Source: Rhodothermales bacterium
Lineage (GTDB): Bacteria; Bacteroidota; Rhodothermia; Rhodothermales; JAHQVL01
DNA: 64,000 bases
Reading direction: 5' to 3'
NCBI GenBank assembly: GCA_041391505.1
Contig: JAWKNW010000008.1
Span: 1-64,000 of the forward strand
Each line of letters begins with the position of its first letter. Position 1 is the stretch's first letter. The translations under genes and the position numbers were made by a program. This document shows positions 38,550 to 47,186 of the stretch, one piece after another. The notes under the pieces are model-generated. The model searched no databases and was not told the DNA's origin. It saw only the letters and a program-made list of their open reading frames with translations.

Positions 38550-39215
38550 ATGAGCTTTTTCGATATATTCAGAGACAACTACCCTCCGCTCGTGGAACAG
38601 GCGCGCGCGGAAGTCCAGACGATGGTAGAAACGGGCCGGACGATGTTCGCGGCCGCCACCGCCTACCTGCTGGAAAACGAAATCCTCAGCGAAGACCTCA
38701 AGCGCCTCGACACCCAGATCAATGAAGGCGAACAGAAGATGCGGCGCGCCGTGCTCGAGCACCTGACGATGCGGCCAGAACGCGATCTCGTGTTCAGCCT
38801 GAAGCTGATCAGTATCGTGCACGAAGCCGAGCGGATCGGCGATCTGTCGAAGTCGCTCGCCAAGATGGCCGATCTCGCGCACAAGCCACGTCTCGGCCCG
38901 CTCGTGAGTCCGCTCCGCAGCATTCGCGACGATGTGCTGGGCCTGTTCAACATGATTCATGAGGGCTTTTTCAAGGGCAACCCCGAAGAAGCGCGCAACA
39001 TCATGACGGCGCACGAGTCGCTGAAGCTGCAGGCGGCCCAGTACATCACGGAGGTCGCCAACCAGGCATCGATCACGCCCAATGAGGCCGTCGTCTACGC
39101 CATGTCCGCCCGCATGCTGAGCCGCGTCAGCTCGCACCTCGCCAACATCGCGTCGACGGTGGTTTCGCCGCTGGACCAGATGCACCGCGCGCCGGCGGCT
39201 CCCGAAGCTCCCTGA
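38550..39215 (+). CDS. PhoU-domain protein
   Basis: This 221-residue all-alpha protein carries two PhoU-like helical repeats. The metal/phosphate-regulator pattern Glu-x3-Asp is visible in HEAERIGDLSKSLAKMADLA, the signature of PhoU. The protein starts MSFFDIFRDNYPPLVEQARAEVQ. PhoU proteins modulate phosphate uptake or PhoR signalling, but no pst or pho genes are in the window, so its partner is unknown. It could also belong to DUF47-like relatives that accompany Pit transporters. Confidence 0.78.
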   Translation: MSFFDIFRDNYPPLVEQARAEVQTMVETGRTMFAAATAYLLENEILSEDLKRLDTQINEGEQKMRRAVLEHLTMRPERDLVFSLKLISIVHEAERIGDLSKSLAKMADLAHKPRLGPLVSPLRSIRDDVLGLFNMIHEGFFKGNPEEARNIMTAHESLKLQAAQYITEVANQASITPNEAVVYAMSARMLSRVSSHLANIASTVVSPLDQMHRAPAAPEAP

Positions 39216-39245
39216 CACCTGCTCCCCCATCAAGACCCACACCCG

Positions 39246-39821
39246 ATGGCCGTAGAATCTCAACCCACCGAACTCGGAACGCCGGCACACGCCTTCGACC
39301 TCCCCATCGCCAATCCCTGGATCGACGGCGAGGCCTCGACTACCCGTAGCCTCCGCCAGTACGACGAGGCCGAAGTGCTCGTCGTCGTGTTTACGTGCAA
39401 CCACTGCCCGTACGCGGTGCATGTCGAACGCGCGCTCGTGGCGCTCGCGAAGACCTATACACCAAACGAGGCCCAGTTCGTCGCCATCAGCTCCAACGAC
39501 GCCACGACACATCCTGAAGACCGCTTCGACAAGATGGCGGAGCGCGCACGGGAGATCGGCATGCCCTTCCCTTACCTGCACGACGAGACGCAGTTGACGG
39601 CGCGCGCCTACGGTGCCGTGTGCACGCCCGACTTCTTCGTGTACGACAAGAACCGCAAGCTGGCGTACCGGGGCCGATTCGACGAGACCCGCCCCAATAT
39701 GGGCACCGCGCACGGTGGTGAACTGCGTAAGGTCATCGAAGCGCTCCTCGCCACCGGCCGATACGACGGTCCCCAGCACCCCGCGATGGGATGCAGCATC
39801 AAGTGGAAGCGGGCCGACTGA
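39246..39821 (+). CDS. Thioredoxin-fold AhpC/TSA-type protein
   Basis: This is a 191-residue cytoplasmic-looking protein with a peroxiredoxin-like thioredoxin fold. The active-site segment reads VVFTCNHCPYAVHVE, with a CxxC-like CNHC motif, followed by FVAISSNDATTHPEDRFDKM, the cis-Pro region AVCTPDFFVYD and GRFDETRPN. These features define the 'thioredoxin family protein, CNHCPY type' common in Bacteroidota and Planctomycetes; thiol-disulfide exchange is likely. No signal peptide. It follows the PhoU gene by 30 bases. Confidence 0.85.
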   Translation: MAVESQPTELGTPAHAFDLPIANPWIDGEASTTRSLRQYDEAEVLVVVFTCNHCPYAVHVERALVALAKTYTPNEAQFVAISSNDATTHPEDRFDKMAERAREIGMPFPYLHDETQLTARAYGAVCTPDFFVYDKNRKLAYRGRFDETRPNMGTAHGGELRKVIEALLATGRYDGPQHPAMGCSIKWKRAD

Positions 39822-39964
39822 CGCCGCGTGGGCGCAGAGGTGAGCCTCGGCATGGCGGCGCCGTAAATCGAGGCATCGCCCCGGCCTTTCTTTGATCCCT
39901 GGCGTTCGATCCGTACACTCTGACCATCTCGTACGCCAACCGGTATTCGCCAAGCACGAATCGT

Positions 39965-41389
39965 ATGGACTGGATCGTCCTGCTGCCTCCGATCCTCGCA
40001 ATCGGGCTCGCGTTGTGGACGCGCGAAGTGTACCTCTCGCTCTTTGCCGGCCTGTGGGTCGGCACCACCATCATCGCCGGCGGCAACCCGATCCTCGGGC
40101 TCCGCGAACTGGGGGATCAACTGGTGGCCGTGTTCGCGGATGCGGGCAACACCCGGGTGGTGTTCTTTTGCGTGCTCGTAGGCAGCCTGATCGCCCTGGT
40201 GCAGGCATCCGGCGGCGTAGAGGGGTTTATTCGATGGGCGCAGGCCCGGGGCTGGGGCACGACACGACGGGGCGCCGAGCTGCTGGCGTGGGTGATCGGG
40301 ATGCTCATCTTCGTGGAATCGAGCATCACGTCGCTGACCGTCGGCGCCGTGAGCCGGTCGTTTTTCGAGAAGCTGCGGATCCCGCGCGAAAAGCTCGCCT
40401 ACTACTGCGACGCGACCAGCGCGCCCGTGTGCATGATGATCCCGCTCAACGGTTGGGGCGCGTATATCCTCGGCCTGCTCGCCGCGCAGGGCATCGCGGA
40501 CACCTCGGCGGTGCAGCTGCTCGCCACCTCGCTCGCGTTCAATTTCTTCTCGTGGTTCACGATCCTCTTCAGCCTCTTTCTGGCGATAACCGGCTGGAGT
40601 TTCGGGTCGATGCGTCGCGCAGAGGCGCGAGCCCTCGCCACGGGGCAGACACTGCGCGAAGGGGCACGTCCGATGATCGCCGATGAAGTCGCCGGCCTCG
40701 AACCGATCGCCGGTGCGCCGTTTCAGATGCGCGACCTCGTCGTCCCCATCCTCGTCATGGTCGGCATGATCTTCGTCGGCCTCTGGATCACGGGCAACGG
40801 CCATCTGATGGCCGGCAGCGGATCCACCTCGGTGCTGTGGGCCGTGACGATGGGGATCGGCGCGGCGATGTTGCTCTACAGCATCCCGCGAAACGGAAAG
40901 CGGGTGATGTCGCCCGTGGAGGCGACCGGTCTGATCCTCAAGGGCGCGTCCGGTCTCCTGCCGGTGACCATCCTGATCGTTTTTGCGTTTGCGCTCGGGC
41001 AGGTCTCCCGAGAACTCGAAATGGGCCCTTACCTGGTCGGCCTGATCGGCGGCGACGGGCCGGCGTGGTGGCTGCCATCGGCGATCTTCATCGTCAGCGG
41101 ACTCGTTTCGTTCACGCTGGGGTCGTCGTGGTCGGCCTTCGCGATCATGATTCCCATCGCCCTGCCGCTCGCGGACGGCCTGGGCATCTCGCCGGCGCTG
41201 ATGCTGGGCGCCGTGCTTTCGGGCGGCGTCTACGGGGATCACGCCTCGCCGCTTTCCGACACGACGATCATCTCATCGATGGCCGCCGCGTCCGATCACA
41301 TCGATCATGTCAACACGCAGCTCCCCTACACGCTGCTCGTCGCCGGCCTGGCGCTGGTGGCGTTTATCGTCGCCGGCGTTTTCGCATAG
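39965..41389 (+). CDS. nhaC: Na+/H+ antiporter, NhaC family
   Basis: This 474-residue inner-membrane protein has about eleven to twelve hydrophobic helices. It belongs to the NhaC branch of the ion transporter superfamily. Characteristic segments are WTREVYLSLFAGLWVGTTI, FIRWAQARGWGTTRRGAEL, VIGMLIFVESSITSLTVGAVSR, DATSAPVCMMIPLNGWGAYI and the late SGGVYGDHASPLSDTTIISS. Electroneutral Na+/H+ exchange is most likely; malate/lactate exchange (MleN type) is an alternative. It is monocistronic or joined with the small membrane gene downstream. Confidence 0.88.
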   Translation: MDWIVLLPPILAIGLALWTREVYLSLFAGLWVGTTIIAGGNPILGLRELGDQLVAVFADAGNTRVVFFCVLVGSLIALVQASGGVEGFIRWAQARGWGTTRRGAELLAWVIGMLIFVESSITSLTVGAVSRSFFEKLRIPREKLAYYCDATSAPVCMMIPLNGWGAYILGLLAAQGIADTSAVQLLATSLAFNFFSWFTILFSLFLAITGWSFGSMRRAEARALATGQTLREGARPMIADEVAGLEPIAGAPFQMRDLVVPILVMVGMIFVGLWITGNGHLMAGSGSTSVLWAVTMGIGAAMLLYSIPRNGKRVMSPVEATGLILKGASGLLPVTILIVFAFALGQVSRELEMGPYLVGLIGGDGPAWWLPSAIFIVSGLVSFTLGSSWSAFAIMIPIALPLADGLGISPALMLGAVLSGGVYGDHASPLSDTTIISSMAAASDHIDHVNTQLPYTLLVAGLALVAFIVAGVFA

Positions 41390-41442
41390 CGCCGGCGCGC
41401 CGTTCCGGGTGCGGACGCCACGCCCCATTTCCTGCCACCGCC

Positions 41443-41655
41443 ATGTTCGACAGCTCCGCCTTTGACTCCTGGCCCACCGTGCTATCGGGGGCGCTCGTTT
41501 TCGGGCTGCTGTTCGGCGTCGTCGGCTTGCTTTCGGACTTCCTGTTCAGCGGCGCGTGGCAGGTCACGCGGTTCGCCGCCGGCTTCGCGGGGAGCGCCTT
41601 CGTCGGCTACATCGTCGTTTCCTTGCTCATCCGCCGCAGCGGCGAAGACGCCTGA
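41443..41655 (+). CDS. Small two-helix membrane protein
   Basis: This is a 70-residue predicted membrane protein that starts at ATG 41443 (MFDSSAFDSWPTVLSGALVF). Two hydrophobic segments lie at about 13-32 and 46-63. It sits 53 bases after the antiporter gene on the same strand. The frame is open upstream, inside nhaC in another reading, but only this part has coherent hydrophobicity. No family was recognised. Confidence 0.5.
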   Translation: MFDSSAFDSWPTVLSGALVFGLLFGVVGLLSDFLFSGAWQVTRFAAGFAGSAFVGYIVVSLLIRRSGEDA

Positions 41656-41700
41656 AGCACGCGGCGTCATCGGGGATATTTTACGCGATTCCTCTCGGTC

Positions 41701-41757
41701 GCCAGGATCCTGGCCGATACCCCTGGGGTAGTAAACCCATACCGGAAGCGCTTCCGG
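41701..41757. promoter_or_regulatory. Cluster of three perfect palindromes upstream of phhA
   Basis: GCCAGGATCCTGGC (41701-41714), TACCCC-T-GGGGTA (41719-41731) and CCGGAAGCGCTTCCGG (41742-41757) follow each other directly before the phenylalanine hydroxylase start. They could be operator sites or processing hairpins. No T tract follows the last palindrome. Confidence 0.4.
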
Positions 41758-41785
41758 ATTTCTACATACATGGTTGGTTTACAAG

Positions 41786-42613
41786 ATGATAGATCCCAAT
41801 ACGACCGCCTTGCTCGACGACGAGCGTTCGGCGTTTGAAAAGGCGGGGGCCGAATCGATCGATCCCCGTTGCGTTCCCCAGTACCTCGACGGCCCGCCCC
41901 CCATCGGGCCCCAGATCATCCCCCCTGCCTACGCGCCGGCGGACCAGGAAACCTGGCGCCAGCTCTTCGAACGGCAGATGGCCTTATTGCCCGGACGCGC
42001 CGGCGAGGCCTACCTCAACGGCGTCAGCCTGATGGGCATGACACCGGCCGGCATCCCGGCGCTCCGCGATCTCAGCGAGGCGCTGCACCGGGCGACGGGT
42101 TGGCAGGTCGCACGCATCCCCGGACTGCTCCACGAGAAGGAGTTCTTCGAGCTGCTGGCCCAGCGCATCTTCCCCTCCACCGACTACATCCGGGGGCGGC
42201 ACGAGATCGACTATACCCCGGCGCCCGATTGCTTCCACGACATGTTCGGCCACATGCCCATGCTGACAGAGCCGGCGTTCGCGGATTTTTACCAGCTCTT
42301 CGGGCAGGCCGCGCTCAACGCACGCGGCGCGGATCGCCCCCGGCTGGAGCGGCTCCACTGGTTCACCGTCGAGTTCGGCCTCATCAAACAGGCCGAAGGA
42401 CTGCGCATTTTCGGCGCCGGCATCCTCTCGTCAAAAGACGAGGTCGTGCACGCCCTTTCGGACCATGTCGACGTGCGCCCCTTTTCCACCGACGCCATCA
42501 CCGTCCAGGACTACGACGTGTGGCACCTGCAACCCATCCTCTATGTCCTCGAATCCTTCGACCAACTGGTCGATGGGTTCAAGACCTGGGCCAAAGGCCG
42601 CGGGTTGGTCTGA
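41786..42613 (+). CDS. phhA: Phenylalanine-4-hydroxylase
   Basis: This biopterin-dependent aromatic amino acid hydroxylase converts phenylalanine to tyrosine using non-haem iron. From the ATG at 41786 it has 275 residues; a TTG four codons upstream is the alternative. The iron ligands are the two His in CFHDMFGHMPML and the Glu in WFTVEFGLI. PSTDYIRGRHEIDYTPAPD and YGAGILSS-type (here FGAGILSS) segments confirm the family. There is no regulatory ACT domain, as in bacterial forms. A 153-base heptamer array begins five bases after the stop. Confidence 0.95.
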   Translation: MIDPNTTALLDDERSAFEKAGAESIDPRCVPQYLDGPPPIGPQIIPPAYAPADQETWRQLFERQMALLPGRAGEAYLNGVSLMGMTPAGIPALRDLSEALHRATGWQVARIPGLLHEKEFFELLAQRIFPSTDYIRGRHEIDYTPAPDCFHDMFGHMPMLTEPAFADFYQLFGQAALNARGADRPRLERLHWFTVEFGLIKQAEGLRIFGAGILSSKDEVVHALSDHVDVRPFSTDAITVQDYDVWHLQPILYVLESFDQLVDGFKTWAKGRGLV

Positions 42614-42617
42614 AACC

Positions 42618-42770
42618 CTGGTCACTGGTCACTGGTCACTGGTCACTGGTCACTGGTCACTGGTCACTGGTCACTGGTCACTGGTCACTGGTCACTGGTC
42701 ACTGGTCACTGGTCACTGGTCACTGGTCACTGGTCACTGGTCACTGGTCACTGGTCACTGGTCACTGGTC
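42618..42770. repeat. Perfect CTGGTCA heptamer array, about 22 copies
   Basis: 153 bases of uninterrupted CTGGTCA. All three plus-strand frames are open and encode a seven-residue repeat (LVTGHWS), which explains the long spurious reading frames here. It lies between the convergent phhA and glgP genes. Such perfection suggests recent slippage expansion. Confidence 0.97.
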
Positions 42771-42834
42771 GAACGCGTCGCTCCAGGCAGGTTCCCCATG
42801 CACAGTGCCCGATGACCAATGATAGCGCAGAAGT

Positions 42835-42992
42835 GACCGCGCCCATAGGGCGCAATGACCAATGACCGCGCCCATAGGGCGCAATGACCAATGACCGCGC
42901 CCATAGGGCGCAATGACCAATGACCGCGCCCATAGGGCGCCCATGACACGACCTCCGGTCGTTCATGCCCAGTGACCGCGCCCAAAGGGCGC
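42835..42992. repeat. 29-base tandem repeat with internal hairpin
   Basis: Four near-exact 29-base units contain the hairpin GCGCCC-ATA-GGGCGC, at 42839, 42868, 42897 and 42926, separated by AATGACCAATGACC. A diverged fifth hairpin (GCGCCC-AAA-GGGCGC) is at 42978-42992. The TGACCAA heptamers are the reverse complement of the upstream CTGGTCA array apart from one base, so the two arrays form inverted arms of one element. Confidence 0.9.
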
Positions 42993-42998
42993 TCCATC

Positions 42999-45065
42999 TC
43001 ACGCCCTCGCCGCGCTCGGCATCCGGTAGATCTGCTCGATGTAGTCGATGAGCATCCGCTGGGCGCTGAAGGCGGCCGGCAGGGTGATCATCGCCTGGCG
43101 CATCCGTTCGATCCACTGACGGGGCAAGCCATTTGCGTCGCGGTTGTAGAACATCGGAATCACCTCGTTGGCGAGGACCTCGTGCAGGAAGCGGACGTCT
43201 TCGCGGTCCTGTACGGCGTGGTCTTTCGGATCGGCGGAGGCTTCGTTGCCAATCGCCCAACCGTTCTGGCCATTGTAGCCTTCCGGCCACCAACCATCGA
43301 GGATGGAGAGGTTGAGTCCGCCGTGCACCGTAACCTTCTGCCCGCTGGTGCCGCTGGCCTCATAGGGCCGGCGCGGATTGTTCAGCCAGACGTCGCAGCC
43401 CGATACCAGCAGCCGGCCGGTGGCCATGCTGTAATCCTGCAGCACGATGACCTTGCCGGAGATCGCGGGGTGTTTCGCCACCTCGAAGAGCTGCTGGATG
43501 ATCTGCTTGCCTTCGTCATTGGCCGGATGCGCCTTGCCGGCGTAAAGGATCTGGATCGGCCGGTCTTCGCGGGCGAAGAGGGCGATGGCGCTCTCGATGT
43601 CGTGGAAGAGCAGACCGGCGCGTTTGTAGGGCGCGAAGCGCCGCGCAAAGCCGATCGTCAGCGCCTCGGGATCGAGCCGGCTGTTGAACGGATACGAATG
43701 CGTCTTGAGCTGGGAATGGACCTCGTCGATGAGCGCGTGACGCAGCTGCGTACGCAGCGCCCAGAGGTCTTCATCCGAAATCTCCGCGATGCGTTTCCAG
43801 AACGTCGGGTCGGCCGCGTGCGGGCGCCAGTCGCCGAGGTGTTTCGTGAGGAACGCCTGCGCCCTGGGTTCCGTCCAGGTCGGCAGGTGGACGCCGTTCG
43901 TCACGTGCCCGATCGGGACCTGGCTGACCGGGAGCGACGGATACATATGCGCCCACTGCCGGCGGGCGACCTCGCCGTGCAGCGCGGAAACGCCATTCGA
44001 GGTGCGCGCCAGTTTCAGGGCGAGCACCGTCATGGTAAACTGTTCGTGCACGTCGTTCGGATGCACCCGGCCGTAGCTCAGCAGGTCGTGCTCCGAAAAG
44101 CCCAGCTGCTGGCGGAATCCTTCCATCTGTTCGATAAAGATGGACGGATCGAAGCGGTCGTGGCCGGCCATGACCGGCGTATGCGTCGTAAACACGCACT
44201 GATCCCGCACCCACGCTTCGGCCTCCGAAAAGCTGTTGTCGGACAGGATGTTACCCGAGCTGAGGCGTTCGCGCAACAGTTCGAAGGTCAGGAAGGCACA
44301 ATGGCCTTCGTTCATGTGGTACACATCCGTCTCGATGCCGAGCGCGCGAAGCAACCGGATGCCGCCGATGCCCAGCACGATCTCCTGCTGGATGCGGACG
44401 GCGCGGCCGTTCTGGTAGAGCCGGCCGGTGAGGCCGCGATACTCGTGCGGGTTGCGGTGGAAGTCGGCATCGAGCAGGTACATCGTCGTCCGCCCCACAT
44501 CGACGCGCCACGCCTGGATTTCGAGGGGAAGCGTGCCGAGATGGACGGTGACCGTGATCGGATCGCCGTGCTCGTCCGTGACGAGCGTCACCGGGTGCTC
44601 GGCGGGATCCATCACCGGATATTCTTCCTGCTGCCACCCCGAATGGTCGAAGTACTGGCGGAAATAGCCATTTCGCAGAAAAAGGCCGATCGCGACGAAC
44701 GGAATGCCGAGGTCGGACGCCGACTTCGCATGGTCGCCGGCCAGAATGCCCAGGCCGCCGGCATACAGCGGAAGGCTTTCGTGCAGGCCGTACTCCATGC
44801 AGAAATAGGAAACGCGCGGCGCATCGCCGTAACGCGGCGTGCCCGTCATGTAGGCCTGGAAATCGGCATAAACGCGATCCACCTGCGCCGCCACGACCGG
44901 TGCGCTCAGCGACGCGTCATCCAGCGACCGGAGGACGGCTACCGGATTGCGGTTGGAGGCCAGGTAAATCGCCGGGTTCAGTGACTCGAACAATTCCTGG
45001 GCTTCGGGATTCCAGCTCCACCAGAGGTTAGCGGCTATTGCGCTGAGCTTTTCTCGTGTCGTCAT
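42999..45065 (-). CDS. glgP: Alpha-glucan (glycogen/maltodextrin) phosphorylase
   Basis: This 688-residue GT35 phosphorylase releases glucose-1-phosphate from alpha-1,4-glucans. The N-terminal DUF3417 domain (about 1-85, IAANLWWSWNPEAQELF) marks the shorter bacterial/archaeal branch. Substrate and PLP landmarks are YAGGLGILAGDHAKSASDLGIP, HMNEGHCAFL, GHVTNGVHLPTW, IGFARRFAPYKRAGLL and the PLP region PRRPYEASGTSGQKVTVHGG with PLP-lysine expected in SGQK. The stop lies seven bases past the repeat region. glgP is single; no glycogen synthase is nearby. Confidence 0.93.
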   Translation of the reverse strand: MTTREKLSAIAANLWWSWNPEAQELFESLNPAIYLASNRNPVAVLRSLDDASLSAPVVAAQVDRVYADFQAYMTGTPRYGDAPRVSYFCMEYGLHESLPLYAGGLGILAGDHAKSASDLGIPFVAIGLFLRNGYFRQYFDHSGWQQEEYPVMDPAEHPVTLVTDEHGDPITVTVHLGTLPLEIQAWRVDVGRTTMYLLDADFHRNPHEYRGLTGRLYQNGRAVRIQQEIVLGIGGIRLLRALGIETDVYHMNEGHCAFLTFELLRERLSSGNILSDNSFSEAEAWVRDQCVFTTHTPVMAGHDRFDPSIFIEQMEGFRQQLGFSEHDLLSYGRVHPNDVHEQFTMTVLALKLARTSNGVSALHGEVARRQWAHMYPSLPVSQVPIGHVTNGVHLPTWTEPRAQAFLTKHLGDWRPHAADPTFWKRIAEISDEDLWALRTQLRHALIDEVHSQLKTHSYPFNSRLDPEALTIGFARRFAPYKRAGLLFHDIESAIALFAREDRPIQILYAGKAHPANDEGKQIIQQLFEVAKHPAISGKVIVLQDYSMATGRLLVSGCDVWLNNPRRPYEASGTSGQKVTVHGGLNLSILDGWWPEGYNGQNGWAIGNEASADPKDHAVQDREDVRFLHEVLANEVIPMFYNRDANGLPRQWIERMRQAMITLPAAFSAQRMLIDYIEQIYRMPSAARA

Positions 45066-45422
45066 GTATACAGCGTGTAGAGTGAGTGCAATGTATCGGG
45101 TGCAAACACCTTCCTTCTATGGAATGTGTCTGCCGTTTCTGGTTGCCTGCTTAAGGTTCAAAGAAGGTTTGCAAAGCGCATTGAACCTGGAATCTTAAGC
45201 TGTTCGGGCGATCCGAGAGGATACCCAGGAACACATTCAGGCAAGAGGGCGCGTCTGGTGCGATGCGATCCCTGCTGGTCGCGGCCACAAGCAATCGCTT
45301 AACTTCGTGAATCGCTCTTATATTGCAAAGCGGCCTTCCGGTTCGAGGGGGCGAGAGATTTGCCTGTGATTCGTATCGGCCGATTGGCGCCATCTGTTAG
45401 CAAGGATGCAAAAAAGTAGCCC
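45066..45422. other. 357-base divergent gap between glgP and prmC
   Basis: No gene is visible. A heptad-type inverted repeat is at 45149-45200 (see separate entry). AAGGATG lies about 15 bases before the prmC start at 45423 and may act as its ribosome site. A loose T-arm-like string GGTTCGAGGGGG near 45343 does not fold as a tRNA. Confidence 0.5.
45149..45200. repeat. Heptad-type inverted repeat, copy D
   Basis: GCTTAAG (45149-45155), GGTTCAA and GGTTTGC on the left pair with TTGAACC (45181-45187), TGGAATC and CTTAAGC (45194-45200) on the right. The right arm keeps the seven-base spacing; the left arm is one unit short. It lies between divergent genes. Confidence 0.65.
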
Positions 45423-46295
45423 ATGAGGTACGACCCTGCCCGCTCGCGTCTGGAGCACGTTATGGGCGACGCCATCCGGCTCCTGGCCCGCGAAGACATC
45501 GAGGATGCCCGCCGCAATGTCGAATGGATGCTCTGTGAACTGCTGGGGGTCGGGCGCGCCTCGCTCTACGCCTATCCGGAGCGCATCCTCACCGCCGGCG
45601 AAACCGAGGCGCTGACCCGCATGCTGGAGCGGCGCGCCGGCCACGAACCCCTGCAGCACATCCTCGGCCACACCGAATTCATGGGCCTTCGGATCGCCGT
45701 CTCGCCGGACGTGCTGATCCCCCGCCATGAGACCGAGCTGCTCGTGGAGTACGGACTGGCCGATATCGAGGGGAAGGAAGCGCCGCGGGTGCTGGACATC
45801 GGCACCGGGAGCGGGTGCATCCCCATCGCCCTCAAACATCGCCGGCCCGACGCCCGCGTCTTCGCCTGCGACATCAGCGAGCCGGCCCTCCGCATCGCGC
45901 GGGAAAACGGCGCCGTCGCGCAGACGCCCATCGTCTGGCACCGGCTGGATATCCTGGCAGATACGCTGGATGAAGGAGCCGGCGCGCCGTTCGACCTGAT
46001 CCTCTCCAATCCACCCTACATCCCGATGGAGGATGGCGACAGCCTGCAGGCGGAGGTCAGCGCATTTGAGCCGCATCTGGCGCTTTTTCCCGGCGAGGAT
46101 CCCCTCGTATTCTATCGGGCCATCGCGGGGAAAGCCAGGCCGGCGCTGCGCCCGGGCGGATCCGTCATCGTCGAGATCTACTCCGACTTCGCGGATCAGG
46201 TATCGGCATGCTTCGCCGAAGCCGGCTTTACCCGCATCCGCGTGCTCGACGACCTGGCCGGCCGGGCCCGTTTCGTTCACGTTCGCACACCCTGA
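45423..46295 (+). CDS. prmC: Peptide chain release factor N5-glutamine methyltransferase
   Basis: PrmC (HemK) methylates the Gln of the GGQ motif in release factors RF1 and RF2 with SAM. It has 290 residues. The N-terminal helical domain (about 1-80) is followed by RRAGHEPLQHILGHTEFMGL and PRHETELLVE. The SAM-binding motif I is VLDIGTGSGCIPIAL, and the catalytic motif is LSNPPYIP. A late EPHLALFPGEDPLVFYR matches the family. The stop lies 14 bases before the nitrilase gene. Confidence 0.95.
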   Translation: MRYDPARSRLEHVMGDAIRLLAREDIEDARRNVEWMLCELLGVGRASLYAYPERILTAGETEALTRMLERRAGHEPLQHILGHTEFMGLRIAVSPDVLIPRHETELLVEYGLADIEGKEAPRVLDIGTGSGCIPIALKHRRPDARVFACDISEPALRIARENGAVAQTPIVWHRLDILADTLDEGAGAPFDLILSNPPYIPMEDGDSLQAEVSAFEPHLALFPGEDPLVFYRAIAGKARPALRPGGSVIVEIYSDFADQVSACFAEAGFTRIRVLDDLAGRARFVHVRTP

Positions 46296-46309
46296 ACCCG
46301 ATCATCACG

Positions 46310-47152
46310 ATGAAAATAGCGCTCGTCCAGTACCAGCCGACGTCGAATCTCGAGGCATCCGTAACCCGAGGCCTCGAGGCGCTCGAAACCGCCGCCCGGG
46401 CCGGCGCCCGCCTCGTGGCCTACCCCGAACTGGCCTTCACCCCCTTTTATCCGCAGCATCGCGCCACACCGGACTCCATCGACCTGGCCGAGCCGATCCC
46501 GGGACCCACCACCCGCGCGTTCCAGGAAGCCGCGGCGCGCCTCGGGGTCGTCGTCGTCCTCAATCTGTACGAACGCCATGGAGGCAACGCGTTCGATACG
46601 TCGCCCGTCATCGACGCCGACGGCACGCTTTTGGGCCGGACGCGCATGATGCACATCACCGAGTATGAAGGCTTTCACGAGCAGGGGTATTACACGCCCG
46701 GCGACACTGGCATCCCGGTGTACGAGACGGCGGCGGGGCGCATCGGCGTGGCCATTTGCTACGACCGCCACTACCCCGAATACCTGCGCGCGCTCGCCCT
46801 CGCCGGCGCCGACCTGGTCGTCGTGCCGCAGGCGGGCACGGTTGGGGAATGGCCCGACGGGCTGTATGAGGCGGAACTGCGGGTCGCCTCGTTCCAGAAC
46901 GGCTTTTACATGGCGCTGGCGAACCGGGTGGGGCGAGAGGACGTCCTCCACTTCGGCGGGGAATCCTTCGTGACCGACCCGTTTGGTCAGCTGGTCGTCC
47001 AGGGGCCGGCTGATCGCGAGGCAATCGTCTACGCGGAGATCGATCTGGCCCGATGTGAGGAGGCGCCGGCGCGGAAGCTGTTCTTCAGGCACCGCAGAGC
47101 CGACCAGTACGGCATGCTGGCCGATGGCGCGCCGCTGCCGGCGGCGGGATAA
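46310..47152 (+). CDS. Carbon-nitrogen hydrolase (nitrilase superfamily), catalytic Lys replaced
   Basis: This 280-residue nitrilase-fold protein starts at ATG 46310, near the prmC stop. It keeps the catalytic Glu (VAYPELAF) and the nucleophilic Cys (GVAICYDRHYPE). Where N-carbamoylputrescine amidases have YRKMHI, this protein has TRMMHI, so the catalytic Lys seems to be Met. ITEYEGFHEQGYYTPGDTG and VVPQAGTVGEWPDGLYEAELR are typical of an amidase subgroup with this pattern. Substrate is unknown. The likely role is an amidohydrolase or a related acyl-transfer enzyme. Confidence 0.85.
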   Translation: MKIALVQYQPTSNLEASVTRGLEALETAARAGARLVAYPELAFTPFYPQHRATPDSIDLAEPIPGPTTRAFQEAAARLGVVVVLNLYERHGGNAFDTSPVIDADGTLLGRTRMMHITEYEGFHEQGYYTPGDTGIPVYETAAGRIGVAICYDRHYPEYLRALALAGADLVVVPQAGTVGEWPDGLYEAELRVASFQNGFYMALANRVGREDVLHFGGESFVTDPFGQLVVQGPADREAIVYAEIDLARCEEAPARKLFFRHRRADQYGMLADGAPLPAAG

Positions 47153-47186
47153 CGGAGGCCCTGCCGTCGATCAGCCGGGCCGTCGA

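Noticed and set aside
41869..42822. Long plus-strand frames running through the CTGGTCA array
   Set aside because: The heptamer has no stop in any plus-strand frame, so open reading is automatic. The translated LVTGHWS repeat is not evidence of a protein.
42835..42992. Possible CRISPR array
   Set aside because: The 29-base units follow directly with near-identical sequence and no unique spacers, and no cas genes are in the window.
42748..43293. Minus-strand frames through the 29-base repeats
   Set aside because: They run from the 3' end of glgP in another frame into the repeats; no protein features.
42972..44984. Plus-strand open frame of about 670 codons
   Set aside because: Antisense to glgP, which has complete phosphorylase motifs.
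45330..45365. tRNA-like T-arm (GGTTCGA)
   Set aside because: No acceptor or anticodon stem can be formed around it.
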